Assembly (NCBI GenBank): GCA_944384825.1 | Contig: CALWUT010000006.1 | Location: 62,001-126,000 of the forward strand | Direction of reading: 5' to 3' | Origin: an uncultured Clostridia bacterium | GTDB taxonomy: Bacteria > Bacillota > Clostridia > Oscillospirales > Acutalibacteraceae | Length of the DNA stretch: 64,000 nucleotides | Shown: piece by piece, positions 1 to 9,245 of the stretch | How the letters are laid out: each line of letters starts with the position of its first letter | How positions within the stretch are numbered: position 1 is the stretch's first letter | The notes under the pieces: model-generated | Database searches by the model: none | What the model saw: the letters and a program-made list of their open reading frames with translations, nothing else | Told to the model about the DNA's origin: nothing | Position numbers and translations under genes: made by a program

Positions 1-720
1 GGGTCAGGAAAATCGACACTTGCCAAACATATAAATGGTCTTTTATTGCCTTCTGACGGTGAAGTATTAGTCGATGGAATGAATACTAAAGATGAAAACG
101 TATGGTCTGAAATCAGGAGAAAAGTAGGAGTAGTATTTCAAAATCCTGACAATCAAATAATAGCAAGCACTGTAGAGGAAGAAATTGCATTTGGACTTGA
201 AAATTTATGTGTTCCTCGTGAGAAGATGGATTTTATAATAGATAAGGCACTTGAAGAAGTTAATTTGTTGGAGCTTAGAAGTGCACCCGTGACTTCCCTC
301 TCGGGCGGGCAAAAGCAACGTCTGAACATAGCTAGTATTATTGCTATGAATCCAGAAATAATAGTGCTTGACGAACCGACTTCTATGCTTGATCCTGCAG
401 GAAGGAAAAGTATTTTAGAGTGCCTTGAAAGAATTAGGGATATACATAAAACTACTGTAATACTTATAACTCATTCTATGGAGGAAGCAATGGCAGCGGA
501 TAAAGCAATGCTACTGGGTGGAGGAATAATAAAATTTTTTAATTCTCCTTGTAAACTTTTTTCGGATAAAAACATTAATGAAATTGTTAATATATCCCCT
601 ACTCAATCCATGGAGATTTTACTGTTTCTAAAAAAATCAGGCTATGATGTTTCTCTGCACGCAATTGATACTAAGAGCTGCGCAAACGAAATAATTAAAC
701 TATTGGAGTCTAATAAATAA
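1..720 (+). CDS. ecfA1: Energy-coupling factor transporter ATPase EcfA1 (5' partial)
   Basis: The reading frame is already open at base 1, which falls inside the Walker A motif (GSGKST), so the true start lies left of the window and the ATG at 46 is internal. The visible 239 residues hold the Q-loop (VFQNPDNQ, near 45), ABC signature LSGGQKQR (near 100), Walker B IIVLDEPT (near 120) and H-loop ITHSMEE (near 156). Family knowledge: this is one of two cytosolic ATPases of a group II ECF vitamin or metal importer, pairing with EcfA2 on EcfT. The next gene starts two bases after the stop, so the three transporter genes and truA form one operon. In relatives rplQ lies just upstream. Confidence 0.95.
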   Translation, partial: GSGKSTLAKHINGLLLPSDGEVLVDGMNTKDENVWSEIRRKVGVVFQNPDNQIIASTVEEEIAFGLENLCVPREKMDFIIDKALEEVNLLELRSAPVTSLSGGQKQRLNIASIIAMNPEIIVLDEPTSMLDPAGRKSILECLERIRDIHKTTVILITHSMEEAMAADKAMLLGGGIIKFFNSPCKLFSDKNINEIVNISPTQSMEILLFLKKSGYDVSLHAIDTKSCANEIIKLLESNK

Positions 721-722
721 AA

Positions 723-1583
723 ATGATTAAAGTAAATAATTTATCTTATACATATTATCTTGACAATGCTTCTAAATTAAATGCTGTAAATAATTTAAGT
801 TTTTCTGTAAGTAACGGAGAATCTTTAGGGATAATAGGCAGAACCGGTTCAGGCAAGTCTACGTTAGCGAAGCTTTTAAATGGTCTTCTTCGCCCTACTT
901 CCGGCGAGGTAATTCTAAATAATAAAAATATTTCAAAAGATTTTAGGAATCCTCAGGAAATTTTCTTTAAAGTAGGACTTGTATTTCAGTACCCTGAACA
1001 CCAGCTTTTTGAGCAAACTGTTTTTGATGACATTGCTTTTGGACCTAGAAATAAAGGCTTGCGTGAAAGCGACGTTAAAATATCAGTTCAAGAGGCGGCA
1101 GAGTTTGTAGGACTTAGCAAAGATTTATTTTCAAAGACTCCTTTAGCGCTTTCGGGAGGTGAGAAAAGGCGCTGTGCCATTGCAGGAGTTTTAGCATTAA
1201 AACCGGAAGTTCTTGTCCTTGATGAACCAACTTCGGGACTTGATTTTTTCGGCAAACAAATGCTTATTGAATGTCTTAAAAATTATCATAAAAAAGAGAA
1301 CAATATAATTATATTAATTTCTCATTCAATGGAAGAAATTGCTTCAATGGCTCAAAGAGTTCTGGTTATGGAAAAGGGAAAAATGGTGTGCTTGGACAGT
1401 ACACAGAATGTATTTAAAGATTTTCAGACGCTTGAAAGATTAGGTCTTGAAAGTCCTCAAATTACTAAGGTAATGTCTTTAATTAAAGAAAGAGGATTTA
1501 ATGTAAGTGAAAGTATTCTTACTACTCGTCAAGCTCGGCAAGAAATACTTAAACTTTTAAATAAAGACGGTGAAAATCAATGA
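723..1583 (+). CDS. ecfA2: Energy-coupling factor transporter ATPase EcfA2
   Basis: This 286-residue ABC ATPase is the second nucleotide-binding subunit of the ECF importer. Walker A (GRTGSGKST) is near residue 39, the Q-loop VFQYPEHQ near 86, the signature LSGGEKRR near 143, Walker B VLVLDEPTS near 164 and the H-loop ISHSMEE near 199, all intact. Its stop overlaps the ecfT start (ATGA-type, 4 bases), indicating translational coupling. EcfA1 is usually the ATPase gene placed first, which fits this order. No substrate-binding S component is in the window, so the transported vitamin or metal cannot be named. Confidence 0.95.
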   Translation: MIKVNNLSYTYYLDNASKLNAVNNLSFSVSNGESLGIIGRTGSGKSTLAKLLNGLLRPTSGEVILNNKNISKDFRNPQEIFFKVGLVFQYPEHQLFEQTVFDDIAFGPRNKGLRESDVKISVQEAAEFVGLSKDLFSKTPLALSGGEKRRCAIAGVLALKPEVLVLDEPTSGLDFFGKQMLIECLKNYHKKENNIIILISHSMEEIASMAQRVLVMEKGKMVCLDSTQNVFKDFQTLERLGLESPQITKVMSLIKERGFNVSESILTTRQARQEILKLLNKDGENQ

Positions 1584-2386
1584 CTAAAAAAATAACATTT
1601 GGAAAATATATTCCGGGAGATTCTTTAATACATAAGTTAGATTCACGAACTAAGCTTATAATTTCCGGCGCGATGTCGCTTGTGGTATTTTGCACTCAAG
1701 AAATTGCAGCTCTTTTGCTAATTTTAATTTTTGGAATTTTAATGATGAAATTATCTGAAATACCATTTATAAGATTTATTAAGAGTAATGCAATAATACT
1801 TTTAATCTCAATTTCTACTACTTTAATAAATTTATTTTTTGAAGCAGAATCTAAATTCTTAACCACAGGCATTTTTTACGTAACGCCTAAAAATATAAGA
1901 AACAGCTCCTGCGTATGTCTAAGGCTCGTGTCACTTATTTTTATAAATTCAGTAATGATGCTTACAACTTCACCAAACAGTATCTCTTCTTCTATTGAGA
2001 AACTTTTAAAACCGTTAGATAAAATAGGGATATGTTCAAGAGATATAGCTCTTACTATAACTATTACTTTAAGATTCATTCCAACGCTGTTTGAGGAACT
2101 TGAAAGAATAACAAGCGCCCAAAAGGCACGGGGCGCCGGTTTTAGAAACAAAAATTTATTTAAAAGCATAAAAACTTTTTCTTCGGTACTAGTACCTCTT
2201 TTTATTTCTTCGATTAAAAGAGCAGACGAGCTTGCAGAAGCTTTAGAAACTCGTGGATATGATGGAAGTTCAAGTCACACAAATTTCAATTCGTTCAGAT
2301 TTGGAACAAATGATATAATTGCTTTAATTTTTACTTTGGTAATGATAAGTGGAGTTTTGCTATGTCAGATGCTTATAAAAGTATGA
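1580..2386 (+). CDS. ecfT: Energy-coupling factor transmembrane protein EcfT
   Basis: The 268-residue product has several hydrophobic segments (roughly residues 23-60, 66-85, 105-128 and 243-262). It carries the two Ala-Arg-Gly type coupling motifs of EcfT that dock on the ATPases: AQKARGAGF near 178 and ETRGYDG near 223. It is the membrane scaffold that couples ATP hydrolysis by EcfA1/EcfA2 to exchangeable substrate-binding proteins. The gene overlaps ecfA2 by 4 bases and truA by 25 bases, consistent with one tightly packed operon. Length is typical for the family (about 265). Confidence 0.93.
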   Translation: MTKKITFGKYIPGDSLIHKLDSRTKLIISGAMSLVVFCTQEIAALLLILIFGILMMKLSEIPFIRFIKSNAIILLISISTTLINLFFEAESKFLTTGIFYVTPKNIRNSSCVCLRLVSLIFINSVMMLTTSPNSISSSIEKLLKPLDKIGICSRDIALTITITLRFIPTLFEELERITSAQKARGAGFRNKNLFKSIKTFSSVLVPLFISSIKRADELAEALETRGYDGSSSHTNFNSFRFGTNDIIALIFTLVMISGVLLCQMLIKV

Positions 2387-3132
2387 ATAATAAAAGAAAT
2401 TTGATGGTTAAGCTTTCGTATGACGGAAGTAGATATCATGGATGGCAAATACAAAAAAACGCTTTAAGCGTACAAGAAGTTTTTCAAAACTCTCTTACGA
2501 ATGTGCTCGGTGAAGCAGTAGATATAAAAGGCTGCAGTAGAACGGATTCAGGAGTTCATGCAAATATGTACTGTGTTAGTTTCAAAACTTCCAGCAGTAT
2601 AAAAGCCGGTAGTATAGTTTATGCACTCAATAGGTATTTACCTAAAGATATAGCTGCAATTTCAGCAGTAGAAGTGAATGAAAATTTTCATGCAAGGTAT
2701 TCTTGTAAAGGGAAGGAATATATCTATAAAATATGGAATGATAAAATAAGAAATCCGTTTTTACATAGTTATGCTCTTCATTATTGGTATCCGCTAGACT
2801 GTGATGTGCTTCATGACGCTTCAAGGAATTTTATAGGTACTCACGATTTTACTTCGTTTGCTACTATAGATAAGCGAGAAACAAAAGGAATGGTTAGAAC
2901 GATATATAATTTTGAAGTGCACCGAGAAAATCAAATGGTAGAAATCAAAGTAAGCGCAAATGGATTTCTTTATAATATGGTTAGAATTATGGTAGGAACC
3001 ATTTTAAGAATTGCTCAAGGCAAAATCAGTCCTACTGAGATTCCCGAAATTTTAGAGAAAAAAGATAGAAGCTTAGCAGGCCCTACCGCTCCTCCTCAAG
3101 GACTTTACTTAAATAGAGTATTTTATGGTTAA
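2362..3132 (+). CDS. truA: tRNA pseudouridine(38-40) synthase TruA
   Basis: TruA converts uridines 38-40 in the anticodon arm of many tRNAs to pseudouridine. The catalytic aspartate is in the motif GCSRTDSGVHA (Asp62), and the family motifs LSYDGSRYHGWQIQ (start) and MVRIMVGT (near residue 208) are present. I keep the ATG at 2362 because GGAG stands seven bases upstream; two later in-frame ATGs (2383, 2404) lack a comparable site. The 25-base overlap with ecfT suggests coupled translation. The 256 residues match the family. The ecf-truA order is a common Firmicutes arrangement. Confidence 0.95.
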   Translation: MSDAYKSMNNKRNLMVKLSYDGSRYHGWQIQKNALSVQEVFQNSLTNVLGEAVDIKGCSRTDSGVHANMYCVSFKTSSSIKAGSIVYALNRYLPKDIAAISAVEVNENFHARYSCKGKEYIYKIWNDKIRNPFLHSYALHYWYPLDCDVLHDASRNFIGTHDFTSFATIDKRETKGMVRTIYNFEVHRENQMVEIKVSANGFLYNMVRIMVGTILRIAQGKISPTEIPEILEKKDRSLAGPTAPPQGLYLNRVFYG

Positions 3133-3158
3133 TATTAAAAAACGAAGGAATTAAAGCT

Positions 3159-4382
3159 ATGACTTTTAAAAAATTTTTTTCGTCCTGGGCTAAAGAAAAC
3201 AGCAGTAGACATAAAAGCTCCGAAACTCTAAAGCTTATTAAAGATATAAAGAAAATAATATTAATATTAACAAGTGTTTTTTTATTTCTTATTATTTGGA
3301 ATAATAGAATAAAGTTACACCCCGATAATGTTCTTTTATGGCTAAAAGGGACTTGGATGTCATTTCGAGTAGGTAATGGATTTCCTCAGGAAATTTTAGG
3401 ACAAGCAGTAGCAGCAGAGAATTTCGCTGTCATCGGAAGAAATCCCGTAGTACTGAGTGACAGCGGTTTTACAGTTTTTAATAGTTCCGGATGCACAATA
3501 AGGACTCAACGGCATAACTTTAGTACTCCTTTATTAAAAATCGGAGGACTGCGGGCGATAATATACGATTTAGGAGGAAAAAATTATAAAATAGAAAGTT
3601 GCGCAAAGAGCATTTATAGTTCTAAAACTGATAATAATATTATTTCATGTAGTATTGCAGAAAACGGAAAATATGCAGTTGTTACAGAATCGCAAAATTA
3701 CCTTTCGGAATTAAAGGTATACGACTCTAAAAATTCAGAAAAATATGGGTACTATTTTTCTGAACATTACATATGTGATTTTGAACTTAATTCTTCGGGA
3801 GATCAGGGAGTAGCTTGCGGAATAAATACTGAAGATGGAAATATAAACTCTTATTTATATATATTGAATTTTAAATCTAAAGAACCTCAAAATAAATTTA
3901 AACTTGAAAATAATTTAGTTACAAAAGTAAAGTATTTTTCAAATGGAAATATTTTAGCAATTGGAGATAACTATTTATCGGTTATAAACCAAGCGCTTGG
4001 AAGTATTAAAAATTTTTCATTTGACGCAAAGCTTCTAAAGTTTTACGATTTTAAAAGAGATAAAGGAATTTGCTTTTGCCTTTCCCCTTCTGAAGGCAAA
4101 AGTTGTGATGATGAAATAGTAGTAATAGATATGTTCGGCAAAGAAAGCATATGTACTTCAACGAATGAGAACTTAAAAAGTCTTGCGTACTTTGGAAACC
4201 GAATTATTGCTTTCGCTAAAGATAAATTATATGCGTACAACTGTGAAGGAAAATTCGAAGGATATATAAATAACCAACCTTACTTTAAAAAAATAATTAT
4301 GGAGTCTGGTTCATGCGCATATGCACTAAAAGGTAACGAAATTTATAAGATAAAAATAAATAATCTTAAAAAAAATAGTTGA
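3159..4382 (+). CDS. Membrane-anchored beta-propeller-like protein (DUF5711-like)
   Basis: The 407-residue product has a charged N-terminus, one hydrophobic segment (about residues 31-47) and a long extracytoplasmic part rich in short beta-like repeats such as AENGKYAVV, DSKNSEKYGYY and NKEIYKIK. That is the layout of N-terminally anchored propeller proteins of Clostridia (DUF5711 type), whose function is unknown to me. The gene follows truA by 26 bases with a GAAGGA ribosome site and may be the last gene of that operon. Its stop codon overlaps the -35 box of the next promoter. The propeller reading is inferred from repeat rhythm, not from a profile. Confidence 0.6.
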   Translation: MTFKKFFSSWAKENSSRHKSSETLKLIKDIKKIILILTSVFLFLIIWNNRIKLHPDNVLLWLKGTWMSFRVGNGFPQEILGQAVAAENFAVIGRNPVVLSDSGFTVFNSSGCTIRTQRHNFSTPLLKIGGLRAIIYDLGGKNYKIESCAKSIYSSKTDNNIISCSIAENGKYAVVTESQNYLSELKVYDSKNSEKYGYYFSEHYICDFELNSSGDQGVACGINTEDGNINSYLYILNFKSKEPQNKFKLENNLVTKVKYFSNGNILAIGDNYLSVINQALGSIKNFSFDAKLLKFYDFKRDKGICFCLSPSEGKSCDDEIVVIDMFGKESICTSTNENLKSLAYFGNRIIAFAKDKLYAYNCEGKFEGYINNQPYFKKIIMESGSCAYALKGNEIYKIKINNLKKNS

Positions 4383-4407
4383 CAATTGATTGATAACAAG
4401 TTATAAT
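4379..4407 (+). promoter_or_regulatory. Sigma-A promoter of the 4461 gene
   Basis: TTGACA at 4379-4384 and TATAAT at 4402-4407 are both perfect consensus hexamers separated by 17 bases. Transcription would start near 4414 and read the exported protein gene. The -35 box overlaps the upstream stop codon. Confidence 0.88.
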
Positions 4408-4460
4408 TATATTATAATATTTGTTAACAAATTAAATAAATTAAATTGGGAGGAAATATA

Positions 4461-5105
4461 ATGAAAAAATCTTTAATAACTAAATTTTTATTGGGAAGCT
4501 TGATAGTGCCTTCTCTAATTATGACAGATTTAAGTGCTTCAGCAGGCGGAGTTTCAAAAAAATCCGAAAGTAATACAAATACAGCTGCAAGCTCCGACAA
4601 AAAACCTAAAAAACCCGAAAATAATAAAGATATAAAATTAGCAAGGTATCTTCTTTTAAATGTTTTTCAAAATTTGAATACTGAAAGCGCATCTAACTTC
4701 ATTCAAATCAACCAAAATGTTCGTGAAGTTGCAAAAATGAATCATCTTTTGGATTTATCCCAATCTACTGAATTCGATATTCAGTTTTTTAGAGAAGATT
4801 TGTATAAAAATGTGGAAACCCTCAGATTAAGGTTAGATCAAATATTATTAAAAAACAGTACCGTAATAAATAAACAATTACTAACTGACTTGTCCAATGA
4901 AGGAATTAAATGTATTCGTTTAAATTGTGTTCATTATTCCAAAGATTTATTAAGAAACTTATTAGAATCAAAAGGAGATTTAAAAATTCGTTGTGAGCAA
5001 TTAATTATAAATGAAGGCTACGATGAAGATCTTTTAAATGCTGTTTTTGATAATGGTTTTACTATTATAGATAAGAGATATGCACACGGACCATATAAAA
5101 TTTAA
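4461..5105 (+). CDS. Exported protein of unknown function
   Basis: I do not recognise this protein. The start is the ATG at 4461, seven bases after GGGAGG; the frame also opens at a TTG (4446) that lies in the ribosome site. The 214 residues begin with a signal peptide (MKKSLITKFLLGSLIVPSLI, then a probable cleavage after SASA), followed by a Lys/Ser/Asn-rich linker and a helical domain. Toward the C-terminus are leucine-rich stretches (LRLRLDQILL, KDLLRNLLES, YDEDLLNAVF). It is a single-gene unit with its own perfect promoter and a terminator, so it is probably well expressed and secreted. Confidence 0.65.
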   Translation: MKKSLITKFLLGSLIVPSLIMTDLSASAGGVSKKSESNTNTAASSDKKPKKPENNKDIKLARYLLLNVFQNLNTESASNFIQINQNVREVAKMNHLLDLSQSTEFDIQFFREDLYKNVETLRLRLDQILLKNSTVINKQLLTDLSNEGIKCIRLNCVHYSKDLLRNLLESKGDLKIRCEQLIINEGYDEDLLNAVFDNGFTIIDKRYAHGPYKI

Positions 5106-5157
5106 TTCATGATTTAGGGGCTTCCCAAATTGCCGCTCTCATTTTATTAATTGATTT

Positions 5158-5204
5158 AAACTGCCTTGAATTACTCTTTGTAAGTATAATAAGGCAGTTT
5201 TTTA
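5158..5204. terminator. Bidirectional intrinsic terminator between convergent genes
   Basis: A 9-base stem (AACTGCCTT at 5159-5167 with AAGGCAGTT at 5191-5199) closes a 23-base loop and is followed by a T run. It sits between the + strand exported protein gene and the - strand repair operon and could serve both. Confidence 0.7.
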
Positions 5205-5222
5205 TAATTAGAGTTTATAGAA

Positions 5223-7823
5223 TTAAAGAAACATTTTTAAATAAAAATTATGGCAGGTAAAAAGTATTACTTGATGGGTTTTAGAATATTCTTTTAAAAA
5301 TTTCAAAGTATATTTTAATCTTTCTTCATCATATCGTACAAGTACATCATCGAGTATTAATGGTAAATTAGTGCTTCGAGAAAGAAGTTTAGAAAGAGCT
5401 ATTCTAAGAGCTAAATAAGCTTGATCGATTGTTCCGCTGCTTAAGTTATCGCAGCTGTGATTTATGCTTTCGTGTTCGACTGTTATCTGATAATTTTTCT
5501 GTACGTATACCTTTGAATATTTACCACCGGTAAGTTTTTCAAAAATTCTGGAAGCTTCTTTATTAAGCAGAGGAATAAAGCTTTTTCTGACTTCATTATA
5601 TGATTCTTCAATACATTCTTTAGCTATCATTAAGCTTGTTAAGTAACTTTCCATTTTACTTAATTTTTGCTTTTTACTTTCTAGCTCTTCGTTAAGTTCT
5701 TTTAAACTTCTTTCGGGACGCTTAACATTCTTTATAGCTTCTATATAAGTTTCTTCCAGCTTTAAATTTTCCAGTACTTCTATTCGTCTTTTTATCTCAT
5801 CAATACTTTCATTACTGCTGTTTTCATATTCTTTAGATATTTTTAGAGATTCTAAGTAATTTTCTAGATTTTTTAATTCTAAATTTTTGATTCCAATTAA
5901 ATCAGATATATATAAAGACTTCTCATCAATATTACTTATTTCCTTTTTAATTAATACTAAATTTTCAAATAAAGTTAAAGCTTCCGAATAATTTTTAATC
6001 TTAACATATTTGGAAATTTGACTTATAATTTTAAATTTTAAATTTTCAAGTTCTTTATTAAACTTTTCAATAGCAATTTGATTTTTAAGAAAGTAATTAT
6101 ATTCTGCATATTTCTTTCAGTAGTCATGAATATTTGGGGCTTTTTTTAACATTAAAAGTTTATTTATAAAGTTGTTTACTCTCTCAATCTGACAGTTTAA
6201 ATAATTATTTTCTTCTGAAATTAAATTAACAATTTTTCTTTTTAAGTTTTCTGCATTTTCTGAAGTACTTGAAATTTTAAATTGAGACTCTTTAGAGTTT
6301 TTAATCATTAAAGTTAACTTTTCCACTTCTTCTTGCAAGGAATACATTTTATGTTTCAGCTTTTTAAAGTTTAAAATTTCAAAAAATGATAAAGCTCCAA
6401 ATATACTAAGTAATATAAATAAATATAAATGATAAGGACTTGTAAAATAACAAACCCCAAAAAACGCTCCCATATTTATCATTTGAATCAAACTGTAAAT
6501 GTATTTCTTTTTAATATTATATGGATATTCTTTATCTTTATCTTTTAGGCTTTTTTCTAAAGCTTCTTTTTTTAACTTAATTTCACTAACAGAATCCTTT
6601 TTTTCTTCTTGATTTCTTATTTCTTTTAATTCTTCCAGGTCATGTTTGCATATAATATATTTTTCTAAAGTATTATATATCTCATCCGCAACGTAAGGTC
6701 TAAAGCAAGAATTTAAATTATCCTTACTATGTAATTTTTCTATACTTTCGAACTTAAGCTTTACAATTATTCTTATTTTATTTTCTAAATTTTCTTTAAG
6801 AGTTATTTTGGAATTTAATTTTTTTATTTCATCGTCAGAAATGCATACCGGTTTTTTATCTTTTAAGAATACAAATTTTTTAATTTCACTTATTTTGCAG
6901 CTTTGTAAATCAATTTCTTTTTTTATTAAAGTAATTGTTTTTAGTATATCATTTAAATCATTATATAGAATACCGATACGTTCGATTTTATTTATATAAT
7001 TTTCTTTATTTTTTAAAAGTTTTATTAAGTTCCTAACCAAAGAAATTTCCTTTTCTTCTTTTATTGATTGCAGTCTATTTTTTAAAAAAATTTTTTCTTC
7101 TATTAACTTTTTTGTTTCGGAAATTTTTTCTAAGAGATTTAGTTGTTCTTTTTCAAAATTTTTCAAATTATAAATACTTTCATTAAGATTACTTATTTGT
7201 GATTTTAAAAGAGGAATTTTTCCTTTATCACCTTTTAACGATTTCAATTCGTTAATAGCTTTATTTATCCTTAAAATAGCTTTATTTACGGAAATATTCA
7301 TATTCCCACTTAATGAAAAATTTAATATTTTTTCTGAAAGATTATCTTCATTTTCTTTCGCTTCTCCAAATTCTGCTTTTCCTATATCTCCTATATAACA
7401 ACTTTTTTCAAAGGTTTTCAGATCCATTTTAAAAAGATGTTCCCCTATTTCTTCTTTTTTGCCCAGCCTTACTACTTCCCCTATGGATATATTATAAAGC
7501 TCCACGATGTCCTTTAAAGGAGAGGAGCTATTTAATTTCTTTTGGAGTCGGTATTCACAGCCATCATGGAAAAATTCAATAGTTCCCTCCATGACTTGAG
7601 GTTCATTCCAGGGAGTATATTTGTTTCTTAAAATTTTATCTTCTCGGACTGTAATTTCTTTTCCCCTTCTGCCATACAGCATAATTTTAATAAATTCCAT
7701 AATTGTCGACTTTCCATACTCATTAGGCCCATAAATTATTTGCATGTCGCCGACGTCTTGAAATTCAAATTCAAAATTTTTAAACTTGCCAAACGATTTA
7801 ATTTCTATCCTTTTAAACTTCAC
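5223..7823 (-). pseudogene. YhaN/SbcC-type ATPase interrupted by one in-frame TGA
   Basis: Read as one frame, this gives 866 codons with a single stop, TGA at 6117-6119 (codon 569); I translated the whole span by hand and saw no other stop. Walker A (GPNEYGKST) is near residue 32. Long coiled coils flank a hydrophobic hairpin near residues 443-481, a feature of the YhaN branch of SMC-like ATPases. After the TGA come the signature LSSGTIDQ (near 792) and Walker B LPLILDDVLV (near 825), so a truncated product would lack the C-terminal half of the ATPase site. It overlaps the YhaO-like nuclease gene by 11 bases. It may be a recent nonsense mutation, a read-through site or a base-call error. Confidence 0.8.
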
Positions 7824-8946
7824 GATAATTCACATCCTCCGAAAATGATTTTAATCCTAACTTTAGAGCTTCTTCATTTAACTTTCTTTCGCTTTCATCT
7901 TTGGAATCTTGAATTTTTTTTAAAGCATTTCTAATTAAAATACTTTTAAAATCATTTCTGTATTTTAGTTTTTCTATATCTATTCTTACCTCGGTTTCAT
8001 CCTCAATCTCTGCAGAGACTTCATATTTACTAAGTGTGTCTTTTAAGTAGTTAATACTGATAATAAAATTTTCCGCCAGATTTCCTTTAAGTAAAATTTT
8101 ATAGATATTTTTAGAGTAGCTTCTTCCATATTTTAATTTAACCTCCTTTAAAATCCGAGATACTATTTCTAAGTGAGTATAACATAATGAAACATCAATA
8201 AAAACTTGTTCATAGGAGTGAATACAAGTTTTTTTAAACTCAAGTTTACAGTTACCTTTTGAAATTAAACCTATGTATATTCCTTTTTCACCGAGTTCAT
8301 TAAATCCTTTTCCTTGAGGCGAACCGCAGTAAGCATAAAAAGTATTTCCGGACTTAAGTATCGGACTTCGTTTATGGATGTGTCCTAAAGCTAAATAATC
8401 CAAAGAGCTTTTTTCAATATCAGAAATTTTTATTGGGTTATAAAGACTCTTCCCGGAGTTTAAAATATCCCCATGCATTACTCCGAGATTTAAGAAATCG
8501 TCTTTTGAAATTTCAGGAATACTTAAAAGGCATTTATCTTCATACGCTTTGCAAAATGCTGCTCCAAAGATTCTTACTTTAAGGGTTGTATCTTCAAAGC
8601 ATGAAATCTCTTTCTTCTTGAAAATCAGGACGTTTTTCGGCCAATCATCGTCTGCGTATGGTGAATCAAATGTAAAAGGGTCGTGATTGCCGGGAGCTAT
8701 TATGGTTTTAATACCGGATTTATTTAGTTTGTCTTTGATTTCGCCGACTTCAAAAGGTGAAATTTTAACGTCATCAAATAAGTCTCCTGCTACAAGAAGA
8801 AAATCTACTTTTTGTTTTTCGCATTCTTCGAGTATACCAAAAAATACAGCTTTACTTATCCAGCTGTCCAAACTTAATTTACCGTCATGGTAATTGTTTT
8901 TGGCTCCAATATGTAAATCTGCACAATGGGCTATTTTTATTTCCAA
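7813..8946 (-). CDS. Mre11/SbcD-family exonuclease (YhaO-like)
   Basis: This 377-residue calcineurin-fold phosphoesterase has all five metal-binding motifs: HCADLHIG (residue 7), GDLFDD (near 54), GNHD (near 84), MHGD (near 156) and GHIH (near 187). Relatives partner with an SMC-like ATPase to trim DNA ends during break repair. The partner gene follows with an 11-base overlap but carries an internal stop, so the nuclease may act alone here. Together with the partner's membrane hairpin, the YhaO/YhaN assignment is preferred over classical SbcD/SbcC. No promoter for the pair was convincing. Confidence 0.85.
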   Translation of the reverse strand: MEIKIAHCADLHIGAKNNYHDGKLSLDSWISKAVFFGILEECEKQKVDFLLVAGDLFDDVKISPFEVGEIKDKLNKSGIKTIIAPGNHDPFTFDSPYADDDWPKNVLIFKKKEISCFEDTTLKVRIFGAAFCKAYEDKCLLSIPEISKDDFLNLGVMHGDILNSGKSLYNPIKISDIEKSSLDYLALGHIHKRSPILKSGNTFYAYCGSPQGKGFNELGEKGIYIGLISKGNCKLEFKKTCIHSYEQVFIDVSLCYTHLEIVSRILKEVKLKYGRSYSKNIYKILLKGNLAENFIISINYLKDTLSKYEVSAEIEDETEVRIDIEKLKYRNDFKSILIRNALKKIQDSKDESERKLNEEALKLGLKSFSEDVNYREV

Positions 8947-8990
8947 AATACAATTTCCCTTTCCGTTAAAAAATATAATTAAAATTAATC

Positions 8991-9019
8991 TTGCATTTTT
9001 TCATTGCGTAATGTATAAT
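8991..9019 (+). promoter_or_regulatory. Sigma-A promoter of SRP RNA
   Basis: TTGCAT at 8991-8996 and TATAAT at 9014-9019 are 17 bases apart and would start transcription near 9026-9030, at the 5' side of the SRP RNA. Confidence 0.8.
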
Positions 9020-9026
9020 AATTATA

Positions 9027-9207
9027 TTAGAGTAATCTTGGTCAGTCAAGCTTGGTCAGTCAAGGTACGTGTAATTCAACATGTAGTTGGATAGGTGCCA
9101 TGCGACGAATGATTGTGAACCATGTCAGGCGGGGAACCGAGCAGCATTAAGCAATACTTTTCGTGCGATATGGTTAATTTGTTCAACTGCATGTTGGATT
9201 ACATGTT
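9027..9207 (+). ncRNA. ffs: Signal recognition particle RNA (4.5S/scRNA)
   Basis: The universal SRP domain IV is present: CAGG, a 3-bp CGG/CCG stem around the GGAA tetraloop (9133-9136), then AGCAG, with the stem bases swapped in a compensating way relative to E. coli. A long outer helix pairs about 9065-9088 with 9183-9206. It ends in a short T run. The gene lies between a sigma-A promoter and dnaX, the standard Firmicutes position. The long-stem span fits the shorter SRP RNA type; whether bases 9027-9064, a 14-base tandem duplication, belong to the mature RNA is uncertain. Confidence 0.88.
9037..9064. repeat. Perfect tandem duplication of 14 bases at the SRP RNA 5' end
   Basis: CTTGGTCAGTCAAG occurs at 9037-9050 and again at 9051-9064 with no gap. 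Each copy has CTTG/CAAG arms, so it could form a small hairpin in the 5' part of the transcript. Confidence 0.85.
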
Positions 9208-9245
9208 TTGTGTTCATATACGATTGTTTACAGGGGAGAAAAATA

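Noticed and set aside
1876-2169. Antisense ORFs over ecfT, dnaX, recR, the AAA+ gene, res and mod
   Set aside because: They are shadows of well-supported genes, without ribosome sites or recognisable domains.
9087-9245. N-terminal extension of dnaX
   Set aside because: The 53 extra codons lie in the SRP RNA; the family start matches TTG 9246 behind AGGGGAG.
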